Part shown: positions 18,334 through 25,703 of the stretch, one piece after another | Numbering within the stretch: position 1 is the stretch's first letter | How the letters are laid out: the number at the start of each line of letters is the position of its first letter | NCBI RefSeq assembly: GCF_009193185.1 | Contig: NZ_VUKF01000048.1 | Location: 1 to 32,604, forward strand | Source of the DNA: Georgenia thermotolerans | GTDB lineage: Bacteria; Actinomycetota; Actinomycetes; Actinomycetales; Actinomycetaceae | Length of the DNA: 32,604 nucleotides | Direction: 5' to 3' | The notes under the pieces: model-generated | What the model was told of the DNA's origin: nothing | Seen by the model: the letters and a program-made list of their open reading frames with translations, nothing else | The model's database searches: none | Made by a program: the position numbers and the translations under genes

Positions 18334-19191
18334 TCACGGCCGGAGTTCGGACCGACCTCGGGAGCGCTGGCTCACCCCATCGAGGAGGGCCGGGACCTGT
18401 CCTTGATGTGCGGCATGCTGGCCGGCGCCGCCTACCGCCTGCTGCCGGGCAGACGGTAGGCGCAGATGCCGGGCGAAGAACCCGGCCGCGTCCTCCGCTG
18501 CGAACTGCGGGACACCGGCGTGCCCGCCCATGTTGGCGTGCAGCGTCTTCTCCTTGGAGCCGAAGGCGTCGAACAGGTCCAAGGCCGCCTGTCGATCGTT
18601 CCCTTCGTCATCCCACTGCAGCAGGACATGCAGCGGAATGGTGACCTGTCGAGCCTCCTCGACGATGGTGCGAGGCACGAAGCTCCCGGCGAAGAAGCCG
18701 GCGGCCACGATGCGCGGCTCGACCACCGCCAGCCGGATGCCGATGGAGATCACGCCCCCCGAGTACCCGACCGGGCCGCCGATCTCTGGCAGCGACAGGA
18801 GGGCATCCAGGGCGGCCTGCGATTCGGGGACCGCCTTGTCGACGAGCGGGAGGATGAGGGCGTCGATGATCTCGTCGCTGACCGGCTCGCCGGCCTCCAC
18901 AGCCCGGCGCAGGTCGGCGCGGGCCTGCTCGGCGACGGTCCAACGGGGCCGGTCACCGCTTCCGGGGAGCTCGATGCTGGCCGCAGCGAAGCCCTCCGCC
19001 GCAAGACGCCGGGCTCGCGCCACCAGCCGGGGGTACATCTTGTGCAGTCCGAGCGGGGGGTGGCCGAGCAGGATCAGCGGGACCGGTGCGGATCCGGATG
19101 CGGGCGTCCACAGGATGCCGGGGATCTCGGCGAGGATGAATTCGCGTTCGAGGACGCCGTCATCGTGGCGCAGCTCAGAAGTGAATCGCAT
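18334..19191 (-). CDS. Alpha/beta hydrolase (dienelactone-hydrolase/FrsA-like)
   Basis: A 285-aa protein. The hydrolase core has the oxyanion-side LLGHPPLG (41-48), nucleophile Ser144 in VGYSGG, acid in QWDDEGND (192-199) and catalytic His224 in NMGGHAGVP. The natural end is probably near RHLRLP (241-246). The last ~38 residues (ARQQAVGGAGQHAAHQGQ... to SELRP) are polar and unlike a hydrolase fold, suggesting the original stop was lost and the frame runs into junction DNA. GAAAGG precedes the ATG at 19191. The gene is visibly less GC-saturated than its neighbours and lies between a small ORF and an integrase stub, so transfer is likely. Substrate unknown. Confidence 0.82.
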   Translation of the reverse strand: MRFTSELRHDDGVLEREFILAEIPGILWTPASGSAPVPLILLGHPPLGLHKMYPRLVARARRLAAEGFAAASIELPGSGDRPRWTVAEQARADLRRAVEAGEPVSDEIIDALILPLVDKAVPESQAALDALLSLPEIGGPVGYSGGVISIGIRLAVVEPRIVAAGFFAGSFVPRTIVEEARQVTIPLHVLLQWDDEGNDRQAALDLFDAFGSKEKTLHANMGGHAGVPQFAAEDAAGFFARHLRLPSARQQAVGGAGQHAAHQGQVPALLDGVSQRSRGRSELRP

Positions 19192-19203
19192 GGTCGTGCC
19201 TTT

Positions 19204-19230
19204 CGGGAGTGCCCTTGGACGGCGCTCCCG
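19204..19230. other. Hairpin in the 5' region of the alpha/beta hydrolase gene
   Basis: CGGGAGTGCC (19204-19213) pairs with GGCGCTCCCG (19221-19230), ten pairs including one G-T, around a seven-base loop. On the minus strand it ends immediately upstream of the GAAAGG ribosome site, so it may be a leader attenuator or a leftover terminator. Confidence 0.5.
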
Positions 19231-19366
19231 GACGACCTATCGCCCGACCGTGACCCCAGAGGGGAGCACCCATGTCGAAACTGCGTTCACGGGTACCACC
19301 TCCTCCTTCTCTGCCACGGCCACCAGGAAGCTATCAGTGGACACAGGGGCCGCCACAGGTTTTTTG

Positions 19367-19531
19367 CGAGCACCCCTCACGACGGTTCAGGCGTGGCTCG
19401 GTCACAGCTCCATCGAGATCGCCGCGCGCTACCTGCACCACCTCGGCGACGCCGCCGACCGATCCGCGCTGCAGCTGCTCAACGGCGCCCCGGACGGGGA
19501 GGCGGACCAGCGCGACCGGCGGCCGGGGTGA
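19367..19531 (+). pseudogene. Tyrosine integrase remnant (C-terminal stub)
   Basis: The reading RAPLTTVQAWLGHSSIEIAA followed by RYLHHLGDAADRSALQLLNG is the C-terminal end of phage/ICE tyrosine recombinases: the LGHSS box and the nucleophile Tyr in RYLH. The core-binding domain, the catalytic Arg and the HxxR box are missing, and upstream sequence in this frame is unrelated. The stop is TGA at 19529-19531. It lies 88 bases from the 3' end of tRNA-Pro, the usual place for an integrase next to its attachment site, so this is the debris of an integrated element. Confidence 0.8.
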
Positions 19532-19572
19532 TCCGCCGCAACCGGAGCGCATGCGGACCAGCAGAAGGCGAA

Positions 19573-19604
19573 GCCCCTGGTCTGCGTCGCCGCAGGCCAG
19601 GGGC
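19573..19604 (-). terminator. Terminator of tRNA-Pro
   Basis: GCCCCTGGTCTGC (19573-19585) pairs with GCAGGCCAGGGGC (19592-19604), thirteen pairs with one G-T, around a six-base loop. It starts 16 bases past the tRNA 3' end on the minus strand. It could also stop a transcript entering from the integrase remnant. Confidence 0.65.
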
Positions 19605-19619
19605 CTCACTTCTCTCCGG

Positions 19620-19693
<74 letters not shown>

Positions 19694-19706
19694 GAGGAAC
19701 TCGTTA

Positions 19707-19712
19707 AGAATA
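19707..19712 (-). promoter_or_regulatory. -10 box of tRNA-Pro
   Basis: TATTCT on the minus strand, 13 bases before the mature 5' end, with TCACGG 17 bases upstream as a weak -35. This AT-rich patch stands out in the surrounding sequence. Confidence 0.5.
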
Positions 19713-19761
19713 GCCGAGCCGTGGGCCGTCCGTGAAACCCGGGGGCCCGGATGAGACGGAT

Positions 19762-19821
19762 GCCACGTGCTGGCGGGCCCCACGCCACGTGCTGGCGGGC
19801 CACGCCACGTGCGGGCGGGCT
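19762..19821. repeat. Three tandem CACGTG-containing repeats
   Basis: GCCACGTGCTGGCGGGCC occurs at 19762-19779 and 19784-19801. A third copy at 19804-19821 has one change in the core. Spacings are 22 and 20 bases. Each contains the palindrome CACGTG. The array sits at the 3' end of the metallophosphoesterase gene and touches its stop codon. Confidence 0.75.
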
Positions 19822-20756
19822 CAGGCGGGGCGCGGGACCAGGGTGAGCAGCGACGCCTCCGGCCGGCACGCGAACCGCACCGGGGTGTACGGGCTGGTGC
19901 CCAGCCCCGCCGAGACGTGCAGCCACAGCGACCCCTCGCCCCCGGGGGTGCCGGGGCGGGCGCCGGGCCAGCCGTGCAGGCCGCTGGCGCGGGACCGGTC
20001 GAGGTCGCAGTTGGTCACCAGGGCCCCCGCGACGGGCAGGCACAGCTGCCCGCCGTGGGTGTGGCCGGCCAGGACGAGCTCGCAGCCGTCGTCCCGCATG
20101 GCGTCGAGGACCCGCAGGTAGGGCGCGTGCGAGACGCCGAGGTGGACCCCGGCCGGCCCGGCCGGCCCCGCCGTGGCGGGCGCCGGGAACCGGTCGCGGT
20201 CGAGGTGGGGGTCGTCCACGCCGACCAGGCTGAAGGACGTGCCCGCGGCCTCGACGGCGTCGCGGCGGTTGGTCAGGTCCTTCCACCCGGCCCGGGTGAA
20301 CGCCTCGACCATCTCGTCCACGGGCAGCTCGACCGGGTTCGGGGGCAGGGACGTGCGGGCGTCGCGCAGCAGGTAGCGGGCCGGGTTCTTCGGCCGGGGC
20401 GCGAAGTAGTCGTTCGAGCCGAGCACGAAGGCGCCGGGGCGCTCCAGCAGCGGGGCGTAGGCCTCGAGCAGGCCGGGCAGGGCCCGCGGGTGGGCGACGT
20501 TGTCCCCGGTGGTGATCACCAGGTCCGGCTCGAGGCGGTCCAGGGCGCGCACCCAGGCGACCTTGTCGCGCTGGCGGGGGAGCAGGTGCAGGTCCGAGAG
20601 GTGCAGCACCCGCACCGGGGCGGCACCGGCGGGCAGCACCGGCACCTCGTGGCGGCGCAGGGTGTACATGCGGGCCTCGGCGAGCGCCCAGCCGAGGGCG
20701 CCGAGACCGGCGAGCGTGAGGGCACCGAGGCCCCGGGCGACGGGTTGGGTCGTCAT
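19821..20756 (-). CDS. Metallophosphoesterase (YaeI/YkuE-like), membrane-anchored
   Basis: A 311-aa protein. N-terminal hydrophobic helix at about 8-27. The calcineurin-like metal sites are present: Asp55 and His57 in LSDLHLL, Asp85 in TTGDN, GSND (113-116), His210 in GVSHAPY, and His232/His234 in AGHTHGGQ. The same gene follows ponA in Mycobacterium (Rv3682-Rv3683), and the GSNDY/PKNPARYL stretch is typical of those orthologues. The substrate is not established; envelope phosphodiesters or UDP-sugar lipids are possibilities. The ATG lies one base after the PBP stop (TGACATG), so expression is coupled to cell-wall synthesis. Confidence 0.9.
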   Translation of the reverse strand: MTTQPVARGLGALTLAGLGALGWALAEARMYTLRRHEVPVLPAGAAPVRVLHLSDLHLLPRQRDKVAWVRALDRLEPDLVITTGDNVAHPRALPGLLEAYAPLLERPGAFVLGSNDYFAPRPKNPARYLLRDARTSLPPNPVELPVDEMVEAFTRAGWKDLTNRRDAVEAAGTSFSLVGVDDPHLDRDRFPAPATAGPAGPAGVHLGVSHAPYLRVLDAMRDDGCELVLAGHTHGGQLCLPVAGALVTNCDLDRSRASGLHGWPGARPGTPGGEGSLWLHVSAGLGTSPYTPVRFACRPEASLLTLVPRPA

Positions 20757-20757
20757 G

Positions 20758-23340
20758 TCAGAAGCCCGGGGTCGCGGGGAACGTCGGGAACGGGTTCGAC
20801 GGGAAGGCGTCCGGGAAGAGCCCCTGCGGGGCGGGCACCGTGGTCGGCGCCGGCCCGCCGCCGCCTCCGCCGCCTCCGCCGCCGTTCCCGCGGCCGTTCC
20901 CGTTCCCGGAGCTGCCCTTGCCGCTGTTGGCGTTGCCGCCGCTGTTGCCGGGCGCCTTGCCGTCGCCGCCGCCGTTCCCGCGGCCGTTGCCCGCCCCGGT
21001 GTTCCCGGAGGCCGCGGGCGCGGTCGCGGGCCCGGAGCTGGGCACGATGGTGACGGTGCTGCCCGGCGCCGCCTGCGCGCCGGCCGCCGGCGAGGTGCTC
21101 GCCACGCTGCCGGTGGGCCACTGCGAGGCGACCGGGGTGCCGACGGCCACCTGGAAGCCGTTCTGCGACAGGACCGCCTGCGCCTCGGCGACCGGGCGGC
21201 CGGTCACGTCGGGCACGGCCGTCTGCTTGGCCCCGGCCTGGGCGGGCGCCGCGCCGAACGGCTGGGGCGGGACGCCGTCGAGCGCGCGGGTCATGTACCG
21301 CTGGAAGGTCTCGGCCGGGTAGGACCCGCCGAAGACCCACTTGTTGAACTTGCCGTTGATGGTCGTGTTCATCATCGACACGTCGCCCGAGGCGTGCCCC
21401 ATCCAGATCCCGGCGGCCAGCTGCGGGGTGTACCCGACGAACCACGCGTGGCTGTCGTCGTTGGCCGTGCCGGTCTTCCCGGCGGCCGGCCGGCCCGGCA
21501 GGACCGCCTTGCGTCCGGTGGAGAAGGGCTTGTCGGAGACCACGTCCTGCAGCGCGGAGTTCACCCCGTTGACCACGTTGGGCTCGAGGACCTTCTTGCA
21601 GTCCGACTTCGGCACGGGGATCTCGGTGCCGGAACGGTCGGTGACCTCGGTGATGGCGATCGGGGTGCAGTACGTGCCGCCGGCGGCGAGGGTCGCGAAC
21701 GCGTTGGCCATGCCGAGCGGCGTGACGGTGTTCGTGCCGAGCACCGCGGAGGGGTTCGGCACCAGCGGGGAGCCGTCGCCGCGGGTGAGGCCCATGGAGG
21801 CGGCGTTGCCGATGATGCCGCACATGTCCATCTGGTTGGCCATCTTGATGTAGCTGAGGTTGATGGACAGTCGGGTGGCCTCGCGCACCGTCATCATCGG
21901 CGAGGTCGGGACGCCCTCGACGTTGGTGGCGTTGTTGTAGTTGTCGCGCAGCCTGGGGTTGCAGGAGATGTTCCAGGTGTTGCGCGGGAAGTTCCGCTGC
22001 GTCGAGCTGACCTTGTCGTCGAGGGAGTGACCGGTCTTCAGCCACTCGATGAGCGTGAAGACCTTGAACGTCGAGCCGGACTGGAACCCGAGGCCGCCGC
22101 CGTGCGAGAGGCCGACGTTGAGGTTCACCGCGGTGGCGTGGGGGTCCTCCGGCGTCGCGGCCGTGCCCCAGTTCGTCGTCTGCGCCATCGCGAGGATCTT
22201 GCCGGTGCCCGGCTCGACCGAGCTCATGGCCATGGTGACGCCGGAGGGGTCGTTGACCGGCACCGAGGCGGTGATCTCGTCGTGGGCCGCCTGCTGCTTC
22301 TTGGGGTCGAGCGTGGTCTTGATGGCCAGGCCGCCGCGGTAGAGCATCCGTGTGCGGTCGGCGCGGTCCTTGCCCCAGCCCTCGTTGTTGAGCAGGTCGT
22401 TGACGACGTACTCGCAGAAGTACGCGGCGTTGCCCGCCGCGCCGCACCCGTTGGGGGCGTTCTTGACGTGGAGCATGTCGGCGATCGGGACGGCCACCGC
22501 CTCGTCGTGCTCGGCCTGGGTGATGTAGCCCTGGTCGAGCATGAGCCCGAGGACGACGTCGCGGCGCTCCTGGGCCTTCTCCGGGTTGCGCACCGGGTCC
22601 CACTTCGCCGGCGACTGCGTGATGCCCGCGAGCAGCGCGGACTCCCCGATGCCCAGCTCGGCGGCGGGCTTGGAGAAGTAGTGCTGGGAGGCCGACTCCA
22701 CCCCGTAGACCGAGGGGCCGAACTGGGCGATGTTGAGGTAGCCCTCGAGGATCTTGTCCTTGCTGACCTTCTGCTCGAGCCCGATGGCCAGGCGCGCCTC
22801 GCGCAGCTTGCGCCCGACGGAGGTCTCCGTCGCCTGGGCGATGGCCTCCTTGTCCCCCGAGACCCGGCCGGCCTCGATGAGCACGTTCTTGACGTACTGC
22901 TGGGTCAGCGTCGAGGCGCCCTCGAGCTGGCCGCCCGCGACGTTGTTGGCGAAGGCCCGCAGCATGCCCTCCGGGTCGATGCCACGGTGCTGGTAGAAGC
23001 GGCGGTCCTCGACGGCGACGACGGCGTGCTGCATCGGCGTGGAGACCTTGTCGAGGCCGACGACGATGCGGTTCTCGGCGAAGAACGTCGCGATCGGGGT
23101 GCCGTCCGCGGCGAGGATGACGCTCTGCTCGGACGGCTCGGGGATGGCCAGCTCGCTGGGCAGGTCGTCGAAGAGCTGCGTCGAGGCGGTGGTCACCGCG
23201 CCGACGGCGCCCGCGGCCGGCATCACCAGCCCGGCGGCGACGACGCCGCCGAGCCCGGCGACGAGCACGAACGTCAGCAGCATGATCAGCAGCTGCTTCG
23301 GCTTGACGGCACGGCCGGAGGGCGACGGAGCTGGCGACAT
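20758..23340 (-). CDS. ponA: Class A penicillin-binding protein with PASTA domain (PonA2-like)
   Basis: An 860-aa bifunctional peptidoglycan synthase. A short cytoplasmic tail is followed by a membrane helix (about 17-45). The GT51 glycosyltransferase domain has catalytic Glu111 in EDRRFYQHRG and GASTLTQQYVKN (141-152). The transpeptidase domain has Ser423-x-x-Lys426 in SGSTFK, SIN (492-494) and KTG (622-624). One PASTA domain follows at about 708-768. Then comes a Gly/Asn-rich low-complexity tail (about 778-830) and a Pro/Phe-rich end. It polymerises and cross-links glycan strands outside the membrane; PASTA domains bind muropeptides or lipid II. It diverges from whiB and is coupled to the downstream phosphoesterase. 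Confidence 0.95.
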   Translation of the reverse strand: MSPAPSPSGRAVKPKQLLIMLLTFVLVAGLGGVVAAGLVMPAAGAVGAVTTASTQLFDDLPSELAIPEPSEQSVILAADGTPIATFFAENRIVVGLDKVSTPMQHAVVAVEDRRFYQHRGIDPEGMLRAFANNVAGGQLEGASTLTQQYVKNVLIEAGRVSGDKEAIAQATETSVGRKLREARLAIGLEQKVSKDKILEGYLNIAQFGPSVYGVESASQHYFSKPAAELGIGESALLAGITQSPAKWDPVRNPEKAQERRDVVLGLMLDQGYITQAEHDEAVAVPIADMLHVKNAPNGCGAAGNAAYFCEYVVNDLLNNEGWGKDRADRTRMLYRGGLAIKTTLDPKKQQAAHDEITASVPVNDPSGVTMAMSSVEPGTGKILAMAQTTNWGTAATPEDPHATAVNLNVGLSHGGGLGFQSGSTFKVFTLIEWLKTGHSLDDKVSSTQRNFPRNTWNISCNPRLRDNYNNATNVEGVPTSPMMTVREATRLSINLSYIKMANQMDMCGIIGNAASMGLTRGDGSPLVPNPSAVLGTNTVTPLGMANAFATLAAGGTYCTPIAITEVTDRSGTEIPVPKSDCKKVLEPNVVNGVNSALQDVVSDKPFSTGRKAVLPGRPAAGKTGTANDDSHAWFVGYTPQLAAGIWMGHASGDVSMMNTTINGKFNKWVFGGSYPAETFQRYMTRALDGVPPQPFGAAPAQAGAKQTAVPDVTGRPVAEAQAVLSQNGFQVAVGTPVASQWPTGSVASTSPAAGAQAAPGSTVTIVPSSGPATAPAASGNTGAGNGRGNGGGDGKAPGNSGGNANSGKGSSGNGNGRGNGGGGGGGGGGPAPTTVPAPQGLFPDAFPSNPFPTFPATPGF

Positions 23341-23352
23341 GGGTTCAGGGTA
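23341..23352 (-). promoter_or_regulatory. Leaderless promoter of ponA
   Basis: Minus strand: TACCCT (23352-23347), six bases GAACCC, then the ATG at 23340. No Shine-Dalgarno is present, which supports a leaderless message. Confidence 0.55.
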
Positions 23353-23542
23353 CGTGGACCCATCCCTCCTGGGCCGGTCGAGCGGGAGGCGTCCGGACGT
23401 GGCCTGCGCCGCGATCCGACGAGCAGTCCGTGGATACTCGGCTCCCGGCGCGTCGGCCCCGCCGCCGGGGGTGTCGACGACCCCTCGGGTCCGTGCGGCG
23501 GGGGCCGACGCCTGGCGGCCCCGGGCGTCGGGCCGCGGGCAA

Positions 23543-23562
23543 ACCCCCAGGTCCTTGGGGGT
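23543..23562. other. Hairpin in the ponA-whiB intergenic region
   Basis: ACCCCCA (23543-23549) and TGGGGGT (23556-23562) form a perfect seven-pair stem with a six-base loop. It lies in the 431-base divergent region, which contains no gene I can support. Upstream of it is GC-rich filler; downstream the sequence becomes AT-richer (about 23605-23700), which is where the whiB promoter lies. Confidence 0.5.
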
Positions 23563-23645
23563 AGGAACGGGCCTGGGCCCGGGCCTCTAGCACGCTTGCC
23601 CCCAACACTGACGGCTTAACACTCCGAAATTCGCCGGAGCCCTTC

Positions 23646-23670
23646 CGTGATCCGCCTCACAGGCTATAGC
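23646..23670 (+). promoter_or_regulatory. CRP/GlxR-like site and -10 box of whiB
   Basis: CGTGA-TCCGCC-TCACA (23646-23661) matches the CRP consensus TGTGA-N6-TCACA at 9 of 10 fixed positions. TATAGC (23665-23670) follows four bases later as the likely -10, so the site covers the -35 region. The resulting leader would be about 95 nt and ends in a strong AGGAGGAA ribosome site (23762-23769). Confidence 0.5.
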
Positions 23671-23771
23671 GTCACTCGTAGACAAAAACTGTCCGCCGAC
23701 CACCGGACGGGAGAGACCCCGCGGCCGACCACCCGAGGGGCTCGTTGTCGACGGGACGCACAGGAGGAAGC

Positions 23772-24110
23772 ATGTGGGACAACGAGGACCAGACGTGGGC
23801 GGCCGACGCGGCGTGCGCCAGCACCGAGCCCGACGCGCTGTTCGTGCGCGGCGCGGCGCAGCGGATCGCCCGCGAGCTGTGCTTCGGGTGCAAGGTCCGG
23901 ATGGAGTGCCTGGCCGACGCGCTGAACTCGCAGACGAGCTTCGGCGTGTGGGGCGGGCTGACCGAGCGGGAGCGGCGGGCGCTGCTGCGGCGCTACCCGG
24001 AGGTCACCGACTGGTCGAGCTGGCTGCGTCGGGAGGACGACGAGCTCATCGCCGAGCTGCGCTCCCAGCGGGCCCCGCGCATCCTCGCGCGGATCCGCAC
24101 GTCGGCCTGA
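23772..24110 (+). CDS. whiB: WhiB-family Fe-S regulator (WhiB4/WblA-like)
   Basis: A 112-aa Wbl protein. The four cluster cysteines are Cys15, Cys37, Cys40 and Cys46 (AACAST...ELCFGCKVRMEC), followed by the Wbl signature GVWGG and the basic segment TERERRALLRRYP. These proteins hold an O2- and NO-sensitive [4Fe-4S] cluster and act with the principal sigma factor. The position beside ponA and upstream of DUF4177-ridA-crp matches whiB4 of Mycobacterium (redox response) and wblA of Streptomyces (development), so this orthologue group is likely. The ATG at 23772 with AGGAGGAA is preferred to an ATG nine codons upstream. The C-terminal helix (DDELIAELRSQRAPRILARI) is longer than in minimal Wbl proteins. 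Confidence 0.93.
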   Translation: MWDNEDQTWAADAACASTEPDALFVRGAAQRIARELCFGCKVRMECLADALNSQTSFGVWGGLTERERRALLRRYPEVTDWSSWLRREDDELIAELRSQRAPRILARIRTSA

Positions 24111-24186
24111 GGTGGTTCCGGCGCCCGGCCGGGACCGACCGGTGGCGGTCGCGGCCCTGCGCCCAGGCGCGTCGTGGTGGCGCCCC

Positions 24187-24198
24187 TAGGATGACGCC
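24187..24198 (+). promoter_or_regulatory. Leaderless promoter of DUF4177-ridA
   Basis: TAGGAT (24187-24192), six bases GACGCC, then the ATG at 24199. There is no Shine-Dalgarno. Confidence 0.6.
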
Positions 24199-24363
24199 AT
24201 GACGACATGGGAGTACGCCACGATTCCGCTGCTGACGCACAACACCAAGGCGATCCTCGACCAGTGGGGCGAGGACGGCTGGGAGCTCGTCCAGGTCGTG
24301 CCCGGCCCGACCGGCTCGGCCAACCTGGTCGCCTACCTCAAGCGGCCCAAGGGCGAGCAGTGA
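24199..24363 (+). CDS. DUF4177-type small protein
   Basis: A 54-aa protein: MTTWEYATIPLLTHNTKAIL, then DQWGEDGWELVQVVPGPTGS and an end NLVAYLKRPKGEQ. The WEY...DGWEL pattern is the core of the DUF4177 fold, and this near-identical short form is conserved next to ridA and crp in actinobacteria (Rv3678A-like). Function unknown. The message looks leaderless, and the ridA GTG overlaps its stop by four bases (GTGA), so the two are co-translated. Confidence 0.88.
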   Translation: MTTWEYATIPLLTHNTKAILDQWGEDGWELVQVVPGPTGSANLVAYLKRPKGEQ

Positions 24364-24818
24364 GCGCCGCCGCCCGGCTCGACGAGCTCGGCCTGACCCT
24401 GCCCGCCGTGCCGGCGCCGGCTGGGGCGTACGTGCCCGCGCTGCGCCAGGGCGACCTGGTCTACACCTCCGGGCAGCTGCCCTTGGTCGACGGCGCGCTG
24501 CCGGTCACCGGGAAGGTCGGCGGCGCCGTCGACCCCGAGCGGGCCAAGGCGGCGGCCCGCACGTGCGCCCTCAACGCCATCGCCGCGGCCGCGGAGGCGG
24601 CCGGCGGCCTGGACAACATCGTCCGGGTCGTCAAGGTCACGGGCTTCGTGGCCTCCGAGCCGTCCTTCACCGGCCAGCCGGGCGTCATCAACGGTGCCTC
24701 GGAGCTGCTCGGGGAGGTCTTCGGCGACGCGGGCCGGCACGCCCGCTCCGCCGTCGGCGTCGCCGTGCTGCCGATGGACTCCCCGGTCGAGGTGGAGCTC
24801 GTCGTGGCCGTGCGCTGA
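24360..24818 (+). CDS. Rid family (YjgF/UK114) protein lacking the RidA arginine
   Basis: A 152-aa Rid-fold protein: YTSGQLPLVDG (35-45), ARTCALNAIAAAAEAAGGLDNIVRVVKVTGF, then RSAVGVAVLPMDSPVEVELV (129-148). True RidA enzymes, which hydrolyse reactive 2-aminoacrylate, use an arginine in the VEVARLP motif (E. coli Arg105). The aligned residue here is Val136, so this belongs to a non-RidA subgroup and deaminase activity should not be assumed. The GTG start at 24360 overlaps the DUF4177 stop. A perfect hairpin terminator follows. Confidence 0.88.
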   Translation: MSAAARLDELGLTLPAVPAPAGAYVPALRQGDLVYTSGQLPLVDGALPVTGKVGGAVDPERAKAAARTCALNAIAAAAEAAGGLDNIVRVVKVTGFVASEPSFTGQPGVINGASELLGEVFGDAGRHARSAVGVAVLPMDSPVEVELVVAVR

Positions 24819-24833
24819 CGGCCGCGCAACGCA

Positions 24834-24869
24834 ACGACGACGGCGCCCCCGCGGGGGCGCCGTCGTCGT
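24834..24869. terminator. Perfect 36-nt palindromic terminator
   Basis: ACGACGACGGCGCCCCC (24834-24850), GC, then the exact reverse complement (24853-24869). It lies between convergent ridA-like and crp and would stop both transcripts. No U-tract. Confidence 0.85.
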
Positions 24870-24888
24870 GTGAGGGACGGTGCGGGCG

Positions 24889-25578
24889 TCAGCGGGCGCG
24901 ACGCCGCAGCCGGTCGAGGTCGATCAGCAGCACCGCGCGGCCCTCCAGGCGGATCCAGCCGCGGGAGACGAACTCGGCCAGGGACTTGTTGACCGTCTCG
25001 CGGGAGGCGCCGACGAGCTGGGCGAGCTCCTCCTGGGTGAGGTCGTGCGGGACGTGGACGCCCTCGTCGGTGGTCTCGCCGAACCGGTCGGCGAGGTCCA
25101 GCAGCGCCTTGGCGACGCGGCCGGGGACGTCGGAGAAGACCAGGTCCGCCAGCGACTCGTTGGTCCGGCGCAGGCGCTGGGCCAGCGCCCGGAGCATGTG
25201 CTTGGCCAGGGACGGGCGGGTGTCGAGGAACTCCATGAGGTCGGAGTGGTTCAGCTCGAGCAGGCGGGTGGGGGCCACCGCCGTCGCCGTCGTCGAGCGC
25301 GGGCCCGGGTCGAAGAGGGTCAGCTCACCGAGCAGCTCGCCCGGGCCCAGGACGGCGAGGAGGTTCTCGCGGCCGTCGGGCGCGGTGTGGCCGAGCTTCA
25401 CCTTGCCGTCGGTGACGATGTACAGCCGGTCGCCCGGGTCGCCCTCGTTGAAGAGGGTCTCGCCCCGACGCAACGACGTCTCGCTCATGAGGCCGCGCAG
25501 CTCTGCCTGGTCCTGCTCGTCCAGCGCGTCGAAGAGCGGCACGGTGCCGATTACGTTTTGTTCCACGGTGCGTCCCAT
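24889..25578 (-). CDS. crp: Crp/GlxR-type cAMP-responsive regulator
   Basis: A 229-aa protein with an N-terminal cyclic-nucleotide domain. The phosphate-binding cassette is [15 protein letters not shown] (84-98), keeping the Arg94 that contacts the cAMP phosphate. The C-helix ends near [20 protein letters not shown]. The winged HTH is at about 150-222 with recognition helix [10 protein letters not shown] (191-200). The Arg-Glu of SRETV are the base-contacting residues of E. coli CRP, predicting TGTGA-N6-TCACA targets, three of which are candidates in this window. It closely resembles Mycobacterium Crp (Rv3676) and Corynebacterium GlxR. The ATG at 25578 is preferred; a GTG four codons in (25566) is possible. 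Confidence 0.96.
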   Translation of the reverse strand: MGRTVEQNVIGTVPLFDALDEQDQAELRGLMSETSLRRGETLFNEGDPGDRLYIVTDGKVKLGHTAPDGRENLLAVLGPGELLGELTLFDPGPRSTTATAVAPTRLLELNHSDLMEFLDTRPSLAKHMLRALAQRLRRTNESLADLVFSDVPGRVAKALLDLADRFGETTDEGVHVPHDLTQEELAQLVGASRETVNKSLAEFVSRGWIRLEGRAVLLIDLDRLRRRAR

Positions 25579-25649
25579 CGTCCGGGGGCAAACTCACGAT
25601 CGCACGCCGGGCCAGCGGCCCACGTGCCCGGGCCCATCCTGCCACCCCC

Positions 25650-25665
25650 GGTGAGATCAGGCACA
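25650..25665. promoter_or_regulatory. CRP/GlxR-like site between crp and nth
   Basis: GGTGA-GATCAG-GCACA matches TGTGA-N6-TCACA at 8 of 10 fixed positions. Its centre is about 46 bases upstream of the predicted nth start point and about 80 bases upstream of the crp ATG, so it could serve autoregulation, nth, or both. Confidence 0.4.
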
Positions 25666-25691
25666 GGACACCTGTCGGCCGGGTCTCGCCC

Positions 25692-25703
25692 TACGCTGGC
25701 CCC
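25692..25703 (+). promoter_or_regulatory. Leaderless promoter of nth
   Basis: TACGCT (25692-25697), six bases GGCCCC, then the ATG at 25704. It is identical in hexamer and spacing to the S9 peptidase promoter. Confidence 0.65.

Noticed and set aside
17134-18459. 441-codon + strand frame covering the GNAT gene in another register
   Set aside because: The GNAT register has the acetyl-CoA motif and a matching promoter; the longer frame is Arg/Gly/Pro-rich without a domain.
19762-19821. CRISPR-like array
   Set aside because: Three units with 2-4 base gaps leave no spacers, and no cas gene is in the window.
20500-23619. 1039-codon open frame on the + strand opposite ponA
   Set aside because: Antisense shadow of the PBP and phosphoesterase genes, both of which have complete catalytic motifs; composition is biased and no ribosome site is seen.
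23672-23893. 73-codon - strand frame across the whiB start
   Set aside because: It overlaps the whiB promoter and cysteine-coding region and has no ribosome site or recognisable sequence.
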